Positions 1 to 13,277 of a stretch of DNA of 64,000 nucleotides are shown here, piece after piece; position 1 is the stretch's first letter; each line of letters begins with the position of its first letter. A program made the position numbers and the translations under genes. The notes below the pieces were generated by a model. The model saw only the letters and a program-made list of their open reading frames with translations, had not been told where the DNA came from and searched no databases. Source of the stretch: Paulinella micropora (Eukaryota; Cercozoa; Imbricatea; Euglyphida); assembly GCA_009731375.1 (NCBI GenBank), contig BJOX01000277.1, positions 1-64,000 of the forward strand, in the 5' to 3' direction.

Positions 1-120
1 TGTATGTATGTGTATGTATGTATGTATGTATGTATGTATGCATGTATGTATGTATGTATGCATGTAGGTATGTATGTATATATGTAGGTATGTATGTATG
101 TATGTATGTACGTATGTATG
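1..120. repeat. (GTAT)n microsatellite
   Basis: Near-perfect tetranucleotide repeat with scattered substitutions (catg, tagg). It reaches the window edge, so its full length is unknown. Confidence 0.95.
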
Positions 121-224
121 TGGATACGGGACAAAAAGGCAATAGATTATCCCACTAAGACAAAAATGGCATTTTGTTTTATCAGGCCTATCGATAATAT
201 TTTTAAAAATATTTATATATATAT

Positions 225-269
<45 letters not shown>

Positions 270-674
270 AATTCTATGTTTCTGACTCGATATTTTCCAT
301 TTCTACGCTGATTCAGACGGGATAGTAACTGGCGTCAGTGTGCAGAAAACAAAGTTCTTTTGATTCGGCGCCAGGGCGGGCTTTTTCTTAAGGTGGGGTA
401 ATTTGTATTCACTGGCTTATGGTGGCACTAACCAGATCGTCCGAGCGGCCAACAGGAGAAGTTCTTTTTTTTTTTTTTTTTTTTTTTTAAAAATTTTTTT
501 TTTTAATTTTTTTAATTAATTTTTTTTCATTTTTTTTTTTACAGTAAGCGAAGGTTTAATGAGAAAGAGACGATTTTTTTTTTCAATTTTGTATGGGGGC
601 TGTAGCTGGTTGTGTGTCCCAAACGAAACAAATATATTCCTCTTCCCCTCTTTCTTCTAATTATGCTTTTCTGC
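121..674. other. Non-coding AT-rich stretch
   Basis: I see no gene here. It holds an AT dinucleotide repeat at about 211-266 and long T-tracts at about 466-540. Open frames are short and compositionally biased. Confidence 0.7.
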
Positions 675-806
675 ACTCTCTCTCTCTTTCTCTCTCTCCT
701 CTCTCTCTCTCTTCTCTTTCTCTCTCTCTCTCTCTCTCTCCCTCTCTCTCACTCCCTCTCTCTCCTCTCTCTCTCCCTCTCTCTCTCTCTCTCTTCTTCT
801 TCTTCA
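675..806. repeat. (CT)n microsatellite
   Basis: Interrupted CT repeat ending in a short CTT run. The frames through it are pure Ser/Leu low complexity and are not genes. From 807 to 1024 I see only AT-rich unique DNA. Confidence 0.95.
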
Positions 807-1024
807 TTTTTTTTTTATTGAGAGAACAATTTTACAATTGGACTCAGGGAACGTCCACGTGAAAAGTATAGCTAGTAAGTTATACCTTTATCTAAGGTGG
901 AAACCTAGTTATTCAGTACTAGTTGAGCGTATTAAGGAAGATATCGATATTAAATTAGTATTCAGCTGCTCAGTATTAATATTATATTATAGTTATTAAA
1001 ATTAATATTTCTGTTTAGATATAT

Positions 1025-1219
1025 NNNNNNNNNNNNNNNNNNNNNNNNNNNNNNNNNNNNNNNNNNNNNNNNNNNNNNNNNNNNNNNNNNNNNNNNNNNN
1101 NNNNNNNNNNNNNNNNNNNNNNNNNNNNNNNNNNNNNNNNNNNNNNNNNNNNNNNNNNNNNNNNNNNNNNNNNNNNNNNNNNNNNNNNNNNNNNNNNNNN
1201 NNNNNNNNNNNNNNNNNNN
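1025..1219. other. Assembly gap (195 N)
   Basis: Run of N at the left edge of a CT repeat, consistent with a collapse at low-complexity sequence. Confidence 0.99.
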
Positions 1220-1257
<38 letters not shown>

Positions 1258-1629
1258 CTCTCTTCTCTCTCGATTTCTCTTCTCTCTTGATCTCTCTTCT
1301 CTCTGGATCCCTCTTCTCTCTCGATTCCTGTTCTCTCGCCTCTTCTCTCTCGATCCCTCTTCTTCTTCTTCTTCTTCTTCTTCTTCTTCTTCTTCTTCTT
1401 CTTCTTCTTCTTCTTCTTCTTCTTCTTCTTCTTCTTCTTCTTCTTCTTCTTCTTCTTCTTCTTCTTCTTCTTCTTCTTCTTCTTCTTCTTCTTCTTCTTC
1501 TTCTTCATCTTCATCTTCTTCATATTCTTCATCTTCATCTTCTTCTTCTTCTTCTTCTTCTTCTTCTTCTTCTTCTTCTTCTTCTTCTTCTTCTTCTTCT
1601 TCTTCTTCTTCTTCTTCTTCTTCTTCTTT
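1220..1629. repeat. (CT)n passing into (TTC)n
   Basis: CT repeat with gatc-type interruptions, then an almost pure TTC array from about 1360 broken only by a few TCA units. Poly-Lys, poly-Leu and poly-Ser frames here are artefacts of the repeat. Confidence 0.95.
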
Positions 1630-1750
1630 AATGAAAGCGAAATTGTACAGGAATAAAGTCAGAATTAATTCACGAGAGAGAGAATAAAAGACCTACCAAA
1701 AGTAGATGTAAGAGAAAGAAACAAAGCAAAGGAATAAGGAACAAATGAAA

Positions 1751-1765
1751 TTCTTCTTCTTCTTC

Positions 1766-1797
<32 letters not shown>

Positions 1798-1860
1798 CTT
1801 CTTCTTCTTCTTCTTCTTCTTCTTCTTCTTCTTCTTCTTCTTCTTCTTCTTCTTCTTCTT

Positions 1861-1889
<29 letters not shown>
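1751..1889. repeat. (TTC)n microsatellite
   Basis: Second TTC array separated from the first by about 120 bp of unique AT-rich sequence. No gene is seen in the unique DNA on either side. Confidence 0.95.
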
Positions 1890-1891
<2 letters not shown>

Positions 1892-2084
1892 GATGGTTCT
1901 TATTTACAGAGAAGTAATTGTACAATTATAACTCATGGAGGGGCTACAGCTATTATTGCCTCAAGCAAATCGCTGGCCGAGGCAGTGATCGTCTTCTTCT
2001 TTTATTTAGAATACATAATATGCAAGGGAGGAACACTAAACTAAATACTGCGAAAAGTATGAAATTAACCGAGGTGGTAACCTA

Positions 2085-2111
2085 TCTCTCTCTCTCTATA
2101 TATATATATAT

Positions 2112-2168
<57 letters not shown>

Positions 2169-2327
2169 CTCTTCTCTTATCCTCTCCTCTCCTCTCTCCT
2201 CTCTCCTCTCTCCTCTCTCTTCTCTCTCCTCTCTCCTCTCTCCTCTCTCCTCTCTCCTCTCCTCCTCTCCTCCTCTCCTCTCCTCCTCTCCTCCTCTCCT
2301 CTCCTCCTCTCCTCTCCTCCTCTCCTC
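2085..2327. repeat. (CT)n and CCTCT repeat
   Basis: CT array with a short TA core, degenerating into a TCCTC repeat that runs into a gap. Confidence 0.95.
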
Positions 2328-2446
2328 NNNNNNNNNNNNNNNNNNNNNNNNNNNNNNNNNNNNNNNNNNNNNNNNNNNNNNNNNNNNNNNNNNNNNNNNN
2401 NNNNNNNNNNNNNNNNNNNNNNNNNNNNNNNNNNNNNNNNNNNNNN
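2328..2446. other. Assembly gap (119 N)
   Basis: Run of N between a CCTCT repeat and a CATC repeat. Confidence 0.99.
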
Positions 2447-2742
<296 letters not shown>

Positions 2743-3420
2743 TCCGGGAGGCGGGCAAGTCTAAGCTATGTCTTGCTCGCACATCCAAAAGCCTGCACCA
2801 GCTGTGTTTCGGATTCGTCGCAGCTGGTGCAGCGGGACTGGCCAGGGCTGATGACCACCTTTCGTGGGGTCAAACTGTTCGGGAAAGCCCTAAGAGCCTT
2901 CGATACCGCGGCCTGCGGGAAACCGCAAGGTGCAGCAGGCGAGGGAACGCTCTTCGGATGGTAAAAACTCGAAGGATATGGCCACGGATTAATGGGTAAT
3001 CCGCAACCAAGTCCCTTCTTGTGAGGTTACCCCGCGCACGGCTCCTAATCGGTTGACTACCGCTGCTCCGCTAAGCGGACCAGGTAGTCATCCGTCGCCG
3101 CTGTCCAGTGTTAGCCTGGCAAATGGGAAAGGTTCAGAGACTAGACGGGAGTGGGATGTTCCTGTGTGCGGGTGGGCAGCTAACACACAAGGAGGGAGAT
3201 CTTAAGGTCCGGCCGCCGCGAAAGTGGTCGCCTTGGATGAAGCCTTCGTGGGGCACGTGATCACGGGTACATGTCTGGAACCAGTCTGAGCCCTCCAGCC
3301 AGGAGGGTTCTGCACATTTCCGGGGCCTAGTGCCCATCTCCAGCCCGCTGCCCGGCCACCAACTGGTGGCGGGGTGGAATGGATGCCTATGTCTTCGGAT
3401 ATACAGAGCTGACAGACCAA
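2743..3420 (+). ncRNA. Probable group I intron-like ribozyme
   Basis: A GC-rich, highly structured island sits between two CTAT arrays. It contains sequence strongly reminiscent of the group I catalytic core: aatccgcaaccaagtccc (2998-3015), then ggttcagagactagacggga (3131-3150) as P7 5' strand plus P3 side, and cttaaggtcc (3201-3210) as the P7 3' side. Clear hairpins are a 12-bp perfect stem 2793-2804/2821-2832 (P2-like), gcctgc/gcaggc at 2911-2916/2935-2940, a stem 3055-3061/3083-3089 enclosing tccgctaagcgga, and ccctcc/aggaggg and gccacc/ggtggc stems near the 3' end. No long open frame or homing endonuclease is seen. Group I introns in nuclei usually lie in rDNA; no rDNA is visible here. 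Exact splice boundaries cannot be fixed by eye. Confidence 0.62.
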
Positions 3421-3423
3421 ACA

Positions 3424-3555
<132 letters not shown>

Positions 3556-3565
3556 AACCTACCTA

Positions 3566-3616
<51 letters not shown>

Positions 3617-3728
3617 TAATATATCAGAGAGAGAGAGAGAGACAGAGACAAAGACAGAGACATATATATATATGTAGAGAGAGAGAGAGAAGAGAGAGAG
3701 AGATAGATAGATAGATAGAGAGCGAGAT

Positions 3729-3759
<31 letters not shown>

Positions 3760-3870
3760 TTCGTTCTGTTCTGTTCTGTTCTGTTCTGTTCTTTATGTCT
3801 GTCTGTATGTATGTGTGTATGTATGTATATAGTGTATGTATGCATATATGTATATATGTATGCATGCATA
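3556..3870. repeat. Compound GTCT/CT/TA/GA/TTCTG/GTAT repeat
   Basis: A cluster of short arrays: gtct, ct, ta, then ga with gata units, five ttctg units near 3764-3791, then gtat. The CT then GA order gives strong self-complementarity. The following 170 bp (3871-4040) are unique, without a supportable gene. Confidence 0.9.
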
Positions 3871-4040
3871 ACTTGACGCATGCCAATACTATTTGCGCGT
3901 TCAAACGATCGTCAAGTATGTATACAAACACCCTAGGCACAAAGATTTGGTTGGATATCATCATTTGCATCTAATGCGTGTATTGTACAGAGCCATGGTG
4001 TGCTCGGAGGCAAGCTGCACAGCGCAGGAATTCCTGTCGG

Positions 4041-4640
4041 GTATGTATGTATGTATGTATATGTATGTATGTATGTGTTTACATATTTGTATGTATGTAT
4101 GTATGTATGTATGTATGTATGTATGTATGCAGGCCTTTGCTGCAAGCACTGGAGGAAGAACAGCCTCAAAGGCAAACCTCCCAACACCCTAGCATACACG
4201 ACGCACATACATACACGTGCACGCACACCCAAACACACGTGCACAGAGCAAGGAAGCAAGAAAGCAAGGAAGCAAGCGGGAGAGAGAGAGAGAGATGCCA
4301 TATCACTCCGTTTCTATTTTTTGTGCCTCACTCCGATCATCCCTAGTCCATTCCCCCCCACTCCCCCNNNNNNNNNNGGTACACAACACAACACACGAAC
4401 ACACACAAACACACACAAAGCCCCAACCGCACTCTACCGCAAACCCGTCTTGCAAACAGAGACTGCTCCAGAAGGCGCGCCCAGTGCTGAAAGGACAAAA
4501 AGCAACAACCAAACCACAGGTCCAGCCATCACATGTAGATGTATGTATGTATGTATGTATGTGTGTGTATATGTATGTATGTACGTATGTACGCATGTAT
4601 GTATGTATGTATGTATGTATGTATGTATTTATGTGTGTAA
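4041..4640. repeat. GTAT arrays with small gap
   Basis: GTAT arrays at about 4041-4130 and 4541-4640 bracket AC-rich sequence and a 10-N gap at 4368-4377. No gene can be supported. Confidence 0.9.
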
Positions 4641-5135
4641 GTATTATGCATGTCTGCCTGTGGATCTGTCTGTCTGTCTGTCTGTTTGCGACAAACACAC
4701 ACAAGAAGGCAAGCACCAAAAAAAAACAAAAAAAGGTTGTTAACTATATGATTTCAAACGATTTCTAGTCTAAAATGTCTTCCATGCTTGGTTGTTTTCA
4801 TGTTGTCTGTATCATCCTCTCTATTCCCTTTCCTGGGATGGTTTCAAGACCATCGATAGCTCTTTACCTGTCCCCGCCACGTTCCCAACAAGGCGAGGCA
4901 TATCGTTTTACACTTACCACACAACAAAATCATCCAAAGTACTAAACATTATTAATCAAGTAGGTCTCATTCGTGGACCAATTCTAAGCTTATTTAACTC
5001 AATTGCTTGCATACATACATACTACATACATACTTGGACCATACTTGTGTACCTGCCTGCCTACCGCACATGCCTCCTCCTCCTCCTCCTCTTCGTCCTC
5101 CTCCTTCTCTCCCTCCTTCTCCTCCTTTCTCTGTC

Positions 5136-5138
<3 letters not shown>
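4641..5138. other. Unique sequence, no gene recognised
   Basis: AT-rich then CTC-rich sequence with no open frame that looks protein-like. Confidence 0.6.
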
Positions 5139-5226
<88 letters not shown>

Positions 5227-5257
5227 TTTTCTTTCCCCCCCCCCCCCCCCCCCCCCC
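5139..5257. repeat. Poly-C tract
   Basis: About 120 nearly pure C residues with a single T run near 5227. Proline-rich frames through it are artefacts. From 5258 to 5719 I see unique sequence with GTAT fragments and no supportable gene. Confidence 0.95.
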
Positions 5258-5719
5258 TCTCTCTCTATCTCTCGCGTTTGCTGGCAGAGTCGACGAACGG
5301 CATTTGCAGTAGTTGCGGTAAAGAAAGGAGCACAGGCTCGTCAGCCAGTAGGAGTAGTAGCATTGTGTCCCACTGCAAAGGCGCGAACTGCGTGGTAGCT
5401 CTCCCGCGTCTATCTATGTCTCTCTCCCCTGTATTGTTTCTTCTTTCTCTCACCCTATCCTGGTCCCCAGAGATTTGATTGAGGTAAAAAAATTCATATT
5501 TTCCATTTGTATATGTATATATTTAAGATGCTTGTATGTGTTCGTGTGTACATAAGATGTACGTACATGTATGTATGTATACCTGCCTCTGTATATGTGT
5601 GTTCATACGTGAAAACTTTTGGATGCATGCATGCACGCTACTAGTATGTTGGTATGTCTGCATGTGGTATATCTGTGCGTGTGCATGTAAGTATAGATAA
5701 CACGTAAGTATGCAAGACG

Positions 5720-6049
5720 TCTTCTTCTTCTTCTTCTTCTTCTTCTTCTTCTTCTTCTTCTTCTTCTTCTTCTTCTTCTTCTTCTTCTTCTTCTTCTTCT
5801 TCTTCTTCTTCTTCGTCCTCTTCCTCTTCCTCTTCTTCTTCTTCTTCTTCTTCTTCTTCTTCTTCTTCTTCTTCTTCTTCTCCTCCTCCTCCTCCTCCTC
5901 CTCGTCCTTATCCTCCTTCTCATCCTCCTCATCCTCCTCCTCCTCCTCCTCCTTCTCCTCCTTCTCCTCCTTCTTCTCCTTCTCCTCTTCCCCCTCTTTG
6001 ATCATCATCATCATCATCACCATCACCACCATCATCATCATCATCACCA
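5720..6049. repeat. (TTC)n, (CCT)n, (ATC)n arrays
   Basis: Consecutive trinucleotide arrays, TTC then CCT/CTT mixtures then ATC/ACC. The region 6050-6393 downstream is unique, with a small degenerate tract of atgca/atgtg/caata units at about 6240-6340. Confidence 0.95.
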
Positions 6050-6393
6050 TAGCCCATGTTTGCATAGGGAGATGTAGTGGCAGGCTTTTGCGCGCTCCAT
6101 CGCCCCAAGTCCAGGACATTAGGAGGATCCTTCCTCAAACCCGGTACGGACAAGCAGGAGCGTGGAATAGCGTGCGTGTTTGTATACTACTTACAGCCAC
6201 AAAAATAAGATAAAATAAGATTAGCTACGACTATTCAGTGCATGGCAATCTAATGTGATGCAATGTGATGTACTGTGCTGTAATGTGCTGTAATGCAATA
6301 CACTGCAATACAATGCAATACAATACAATACAATACCAAATCATACCATACTGTACCATAAAACACAGTACAGTGAATACAATATTTTTGGCA

Positions 6394-6503
6394 GCCAAGT
6401 TCAAAGGAGCGAAATTAAATACGGGAGACGAAGAGTCTGAAGCGTCGCCGGCTCCGCTGTCTCCGAAAGAGTTTCGGGACCCTCGCCTTCGCTCAGCGGT
6501 GAA
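6394..6503 (+). CDS. Candidate exon, Ser/Pro/charged segment
   Basis: An open segment follows a cag acceptor (ttggcag) and encodes a hydrophilic stretch beginning AKFKGAKLNTGDEESEASPA and ending near RLRSAVK. Codon use looks like real coding sequence rather than repeat DNA, and it lies on the same strand as the GAF gene downstream. It could be an early exon of that gene or of a separate one. No family is recognised and the 3' boundary is a guess. Confidence 0.3.
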
Positions 6504-6550
6504 AGCACACACACACATGAAAAGTTCCTAGTTCTTAAGTACAATAAACA

Positions 6551-6712
6551 ATGACTCCAAGCGCTTCGTTATCGGCACAACTTCCGGTCCTTATGGATTG
6601 TAAAGTTGCCCATTTGGAAAACTCATGTCAAGAGCTTTCTATCGAGCCACGACACAAGTTTTGGACGCAAGAATTTAAACGAAACGAAGCACTGGAAGTC
6701 ATGATTGATTAA
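6551..6712 (+). CDS. Small ORF, 53 residues, unidentified
   Basis: ATG-initiated frame, MTPSASLSAQ to EALEVMID, with mixed composition and no low complexity. It could be a short exon or a chance frame; no homology is recognised. It lies between the candidate exon at 6394-6503 and the GAF exons, same strand. Confidence is low because the length is within chance expectation. Confidence 0.2.
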   Translation: MTPSASLSAQLPVLMDCKVAHLENSCQELSIEPRHKFWTQEFKRNEALEVMID

Positions 6713-7142
6713 AGTTAACTAGGAATTTCTCATGCATATTGCATGCACAACCTGTTCGCATGCAACATACGAAGATGCGTGCATGTCGTGAGACCCGATC
6801 AAGAACAGCCTGCCCGTACGCATGACTCACCTATCATGCGAGAAGGGGAATAGCTGCTTGTGGTTTCGCATCCGTTGTCTCCAGGTACCAAGTTCTGATA
6901 TTTCTGGGACTGCGCAGCCGTTGCGGCGAAGGGCGCGGTTCGTCCCTATTCTTAATATCACATAGTTTGTCACTTCGATGCCAGGGTGAGAAGACCAGAC
7001 AAATCTCCATGTTAACCAATCTAGTTCTTGACAGCAGATATAAAAGCTCCGTAGTGCAGTGTTGCCTACCCGTTTCCTCTCCCGTCGGGCTCTGCGTGTG
7101 TGTGCATGTGCTTTTGGATGCTTTTATTAGTGTTGCTGTCTG

Positions 7143-7145
<3 letters not shown>

Positions 7146-7183
<38 letters not shown>
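7146..7183. repeat. (CT)n microsatellite
   Basis: Short CT array. Flanking sequence from 6713 to 7640 is unique with no gene recognised, although gttgctg units cluster just downstream. Confidence 0.9.
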
Positions 7184-7185
<2 letters not shown>

Positions 7186-7639
7186 TGCTGATGTTGCTGA
7201 CGTTGCTATTCTGTTGCTGCTCCTATCTCTGTTGCTACTGCTGGGGTGGCTGCTACCGATGTTCGGTTATTGTCGAGTTGTTTCCTTAGTCAAAGTCAAT
7301 CCATATGTTGCAACTCTGGTTGCTTTGTTGGAACGATTTATTGGGCATTCTGGTGGAAGCAAACGCTGGTGTGTATCTTCGGCTTTCTAACAGATCGATT
7401 GTGGATTTTGAGGCTTCTCAAGGCAATTCAAGCACCAGTGGACAAGTCTTAGAGCGGTCATATGTCCCGACAACCACAGATACAAAACAAGGATGAGTAC
7501 CACACAAACAAAACGAAGATGAGTATGTGTCTAGCGCATGAACATATGTACGAAATAGATTTGCGTGACATATATACTATTACATATTTTGAAAATATGT
7601 ATGTGATATATGCTTTTATCTCTCTCTCTCTCTCTCCTT

Positions 7640-7645
7640 TTATTC

Positions 7646-7683
<38 letters not shown>

Positions 7684-7695
7684 TTTTTTTTTTTT
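7640..7695. repeat. (ATT)n plus T-tract
   Basis: ATT array followed by a T homopolymer. Nothing gene-like is seen between here and 8000. Confidence 0.9.
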
Positions 7696-8004
7696 GGGTC
7701 TATTACTCTAATATGCTTTTGTATACTAGAGTAGAGTATAGTGATACTATAGATATTAAAAAGACAATGCAACATAAATTTATCCAACAAATCTGCCGTG
7801 TAATGTGGGCAACAGGTTTTTGGAAGCGGCGCAGGCGATGTCAACAGAGCTTAACCCCGCCAGGGCCGCACTGGTCGCCCAATCCCGCTGACACAATCAC
7901 ATACACATAAACACACACACACACACACACTTTTCCTTTCTTTTTTTCTTGTTTTCTTTTTTTCTTTCTTTCTATCTCTATCTCTATCTCTCTCCCAACA
8001 GAGA

Positions 8005-8330
8005 TCCCCTCCTCCTCCTCCTCCTCCTCCTTTCCTCTTCTTCTTCTTCTTCTTCTTCTTCTTCTTCTTCTTCTTCTTCTCCTTGTCCTTCTCCTTTTCT
8101 TTCTCCTTCTTCTTCTCTTTCTCCTTCTAGTTCTTCTTCTTCTTCTTCTTCTTCTTCTTCTTCTTCTTCTTCTTCTTCTTCTTCTTCTTCTTCTTCTTCC
8201 TCTTCCTTCTTCCTTCTTCCTTCTTCCTTCTTCCTTCTTCCTTCTTCCTTCTTCCTTCTCCTTCTCCTTCTTCTTCTTCTTCTTCTTCTTCTTCTTCTTC
8301 TTCTTCTTCTTCTTCTTCTTCTTCTTCGTT
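8005..8330. repeat. (CTT)n with CTTCCTT core
   Basis: CTC units, then long CTT arrays, with a heptanucleotide-type cttcctt block at about 8203-8256. Confidence 0.95.
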
Positions 8331-9401
8331 TTCTCCTTGGTTTTTTCCTCCTCTTCCTGATCCTCGTCATCCTCATTTTTCTTCTCTCGTCTTCTTTTGT
8401 CCTCGCTACTGCTTGTTGTTGTTGTTGTTGTTACTGCTGCTGCCGCTGCTGCCTCGCCAACTCTTTTTTTATTAAAGGGTGTATGCGCGTGCACGAGTAC
8501 TTCATGCTTGCTTCGCGTAGGTAATTTTAAATCAGACGTGCTCACTTCTCTCCTGTGAACAAACGGTCTATCGGGAAGAGAAGCTGTTTGTCCTTATATT
8601 GTATATTTTCATATTTTTTTACATATCTGTATGTAGATGCATTAGATGTTTGTATATTATGTGTATACATGTTTTATATGTGAAGTATTTGATGGTTGTA
8701 ATATGTGTGTTGGGTTGTGTGCCTTGATACATGAATACATGTTTAGTTACATGTAGTACTTAGAGACAGAATACATACATGCGTACAAATCACAAATAAC
8801 GACAGACGCGGGAATAGGGAGAAGGGAGAGGTGGGAAAATTGCACATGCCCATCTCTAGATGATTGAAGATGCTCATCGTAACTTACATGTAATTGTCGA
8901 TCGCCTACTCCTCAACCCGTCTGCTGATTGAGATTTGATGCACTCTGTTGTACGTTGCTCCTACCTTCATTTTGGCAGCCCTTGAACTTTCCAAGATTGC
9001 AAACATTTCCCAACACGCGCAGGTATTGTACTTTGTCGAGAATAACGAACTCATGCCTACTCTCAACATGAGCGAAGAAGGTCTCTTACTCTCTCTACTT
9101 CTCGTTTTTCTCTATTAGTAGTTGGAATAACAATTCTGAACGCACCGTTCAAAAGCTCAGAACAGGGGCTTTCAAATGGCATGCTCAGCATGGTCGTATC
9201 ACACATACTCATTGAGAATAATATGTTTGAATTTGGGCAATTTTACCTGCAGAGCTCTTAATACGCATACCGAAAGATAAAGGCTTGGCCGGACATGCCG
9301 CGTCTTGGGGCAAGGTCCTTCTTGCTTGCGCTCTTATCTCCCTTCCTTCCTGCCTGCCTGCGTGCCCTCCCCCCCGCCCCTCCTCCCCTTGCCTCCCTTG
9401 C

Positions 9402-9406
<5 letters not shown>
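8331..9406. other. Unique sequence, no gene recognised
   Basis: About 1 kb with few repeats. Open frames are short and none resembles a known exon. It probably belongs to an intron or upstream region of the GAF gene. Confidence 0.5.
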
Positions 9407-9450
<44 letters not shown>

Positions 9451-9581
9451 ATCTCTTTCTTTCGCTTTATCCTCTATATTTCCATCTCTCTATCTCTCTA
9501 CATTATTTTCTCCTTTCTTTCTTTCCTGTTATTCTTTTTTCTTTCCATCTTTCTCTCTCTCTCTTCTCTTCTCTCAACAAC

Positions 9582-9631
<50 letters not shown>

Positions 9632-9644
9632 ACANNNNNNNNNN
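9407..9644. repeat. (CT)n, poly-C and 10-N gap
   Basis: CT array at 9407-9446, pyrimidine-rich spacer, poly-C at about 9583-9631 and a 10-N gap at 9635-9644. Confidence 0.95.
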
Positions 9645-9800
9645 TGCCAGACACTCCAAATGGGGGAAAGAAAAGTTGGATTGGAGTGAAGCTTGACATT
9701 TACAAGTATGCAAAATTCAGGTTCTGGTGGAAGAGTCCACGTAACCTTGCGTGGCTAGATTCTGCTTGTGGTGTGCGTTTCTCTGTCGCAAGGTTTCAAG

Positions 9801-12103
9801 GATGGATGATCCATCAAAAGATCCACGTTTTGACGATACCATGGATAAATACACAGGTGCTCCTAGCTTCTAAAGCATGCATGCATTTGTATTTATGTAT
9901 GCATTCAGATGTTGTATGTACGTATTATGTGTATATATATAAAATGTTTATTATGGAAGATGCACGTAAAAAATATTTTCATTCTTCTCACACACACGGA
10001 TAAGCGCGTCATGCTGTAGGTCGGCCCACTCGAAATGCACTGGCGGCGCCGATTCAAAACTTTAAGGTCAAACATACACAAACAAAATGAATGCGCACAC
10101 ATAACACTGCGTCCATAAATTCACATCGGCGGCCAGCACACCCAAACATACACACATACCCGCAAACTCACTGCAAACCAAGGCAAGTATGATTTTACCG
10201 ACTTTCAAGCGTGCACTTTTCGCTCTAGGTGTAGTTGACATGCGCTTCTTTTCTTAGGGCACGGAGGTGGTGGCGGTCTTAGAGTGTACCAACAAAATGA
10301 TGGCCTCCACCTTCACCAGTCAAGACGAGGTGTGACCCTGTCGCATCTTTCCACTTTTTTTTCCTTTGAGATACGATAAACTCGCGAAAACTTTGAGGAA
10401 AAATACCTTTTTCATGTCACTGCTAGGTGCTGTTGGAAAATGTAGCAGCACATTGCTCCATAGTGCTGCGGAATGCCGACTTGTTTCTGCAGCAAACACG
10501 TGCAGAAGAGAAGGTCGAGCGTTGCATGATGTGTTACGCGTGTGAATGACATATCAAGGGGGAGAGAGGCTGTAACTTCAGCGAACGGAGATGTTTGTGT
10601 TTTTGGTGGGATGTTTTCTCTTGATTGCGTTGGATGTTGTGCCCTCTCGATGTGCTATTCAAAGGTGAAGACACTGCTGGAGCTGATCACCACCATCTAC
10701 TCCAATCCCGACATCCACTCCTTAATCTTTACTCTCAATACCCGCACCTCCGAGCTCTGCAATGCCGACCGGGCTTCTCTCTACCTCGTAGACAGGTACG
10801 CCTGATAATAGCTGAGGTGTTGTGTGGAAGGCCATGGACGGATTAAAAAGTGGTAGACATGCGTGGGGGTTGACTGTTGGCAGGACCAGACAGAATGCGC
10901 AGCTCGTGGTGGTGACAGGGGAAGTTAATATCCGCCTACCCATAGACAAAGTCCACCCCATCTCACCTGCATGCATTCATACATAGTTACATACCTCACC
11001 TGCATACATGCATCTATACATGTACACACATATATAGACATATATGTAAATACATGTAGACGATTATATGTATTACATATTTACATATTTTCACATGTAT
11101 GTGCACATGTTTTTTGTGTACATTTATCTGCATATGCAATACTTTTGAACACATGTCTATATATGTGACATGTATGTATGTACGTACGATGTGCCTCCAA
11201 GTATAATGAAAAAGTGTATATGAATATATGCTTTTGTAAAAGCAAGTGAAAAATGTCATAAATAAAAGACGGATACTATTTTCTTAATTCACACAGCCAT
11301 ATGTACAGCCATATATATGGATACACACATGCATACATTAATGCATACGTACACACATACATACATACATACATACACGCATGCATACATGCATACATGC
11401 AATTCTGTAGGGTATTGCAGGAGCCGTGGCGATGGAGGGAACAGTTATCAGCATCCCTGATTGTTATAAGGTCCTCTTGCCTTGCTTCCTATCACTCACA
11501 CATACACGCACGCATAGACAAGCGCACACGCACACACGCACGCGCGCAAGCCACACACATACCCACACAGACACACACACACATGTATTGGTATGTAAGT
11601 ACGTATGTATGTATTTATGTATGTATGCAGCTGTGTCTTTAGCTACGCATGGATGTATGTCTGCATGTAATGTACATGCCTGATCCTTATATTCAGAATT
11701 CATCCAAGCACAGATGAATCGAAGGACTATGAGATATGTTGCGACGTCAAAAACAGGCACAATATGAGCATTCGCTTAGGATGGGCATGAGAGAGGGCGG
11801 AGTAGAGCGAGGAGCATAGGGATAGGAGGGAAATAAGGCTGAAGAAGATGAGGCAGGGTGTGGATGGCTTGTTTGTGCATCAAATGAAGTATGCAGCAAT
11901 TTGTGCATCAAATGAAGTATGCAGCAATGACCATGTCAGTTCAGTTCTCTGCTATTTCACAGCCACTACAACATCAATCATACCTGCGAAAGAAAACCAA
12001 GCGGCAAATAAGCAAAAGAAAAATAATAAGTAAGGTGCCATTGGAATAGACTAAGCGAGCAAACTACCTACCTACCTACCTACCTAGCTACCTAGCTACC
12101 TAC

Positions 12104-12194
<91 letters not shown>

Positions 12195-12458
12195 ATCTAT
12201 CTATCTATCTAATCTATCTATCTATCTACCTACCTACCTGTAGGATGCGCGCTTCAACCAAGCAGTCGACAAGAAGACAGGCTACCGCACCACCTCCATG
12301 CTCTGCATGCCCATCTTCGGAGACGACGAAAGTGACCCTGCGACTGGTTCCCGTATTTCTTCGATTCCTTGTTTCGTTGTTTAGCCCTCCTTCTTTCTCT
12401 TTGCGAGATCCTTTTTTTTTTTTCTCTTGTAGTTTTGTTACCCCTTATTAACTTACCC

Positions 12459-12514
<56 letters not shown>

Positions 12515-12571
12515 GTCTATCTATCTATCTGTCTGTCTATCTATCCATCTATCCATCTATCCATCTATCCG

Positions 12572-12624
<53 letters not shown>

Positions 12625-13148
12625 TTATCTATCTGTACTTCCTTGTTTATCTATCTATTTGTTTATTTATTTCTTCAATGATCCATTTATCCATTTATCC
12701 ATTTATTCATTTATTTATTTATCTATTTTTCTGTCTATTTATTTTCTATTTCTGTATTTGTTTATTTGTTTATTTATTGATATATCTATTTATGTATCCA
12801 TTTATTTGTTGACTTACTTATTTTAAAGTCGATATTTTTGATGCCGTTGTGGCGATTTCAATTGCTGCGTTTTCATCTTTTCCTCTTCATTATTACCATT
12901 CACGTATGCTCTGTCATGTCTTGTTCGATTTTTCATGTCTCTGTTGTTTTCTGCATTGGCTCACAATCCATTGGCCTGTTATGATGAGCTTCCTTTACAC
13001 GTCCTATGTGCTGCGCTGCTGCATGAATGATGAATGTATGAATGTATGCATGTATGCATGCATTTGTGTGCTTGTAGCGAAGAAGCCCTCTGGGAGAGAA
13101 GTCATCGGTGTGCTCCAGCTGCTCAATAAGCAAGTCACACAAACGCAT

Positions 13149-13195
<47 letters not shown>

Positions 13196-13234
13196 GTACA
13201 TATATATATATTTATATTTATATATACATATAAG

Positions 13235-13277
<43 letters not shown>

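Noticed and set aside
4792-5478. Proline-rich frame
   Set aside because: It depends on a poly-C tract; the flanks have no motif.
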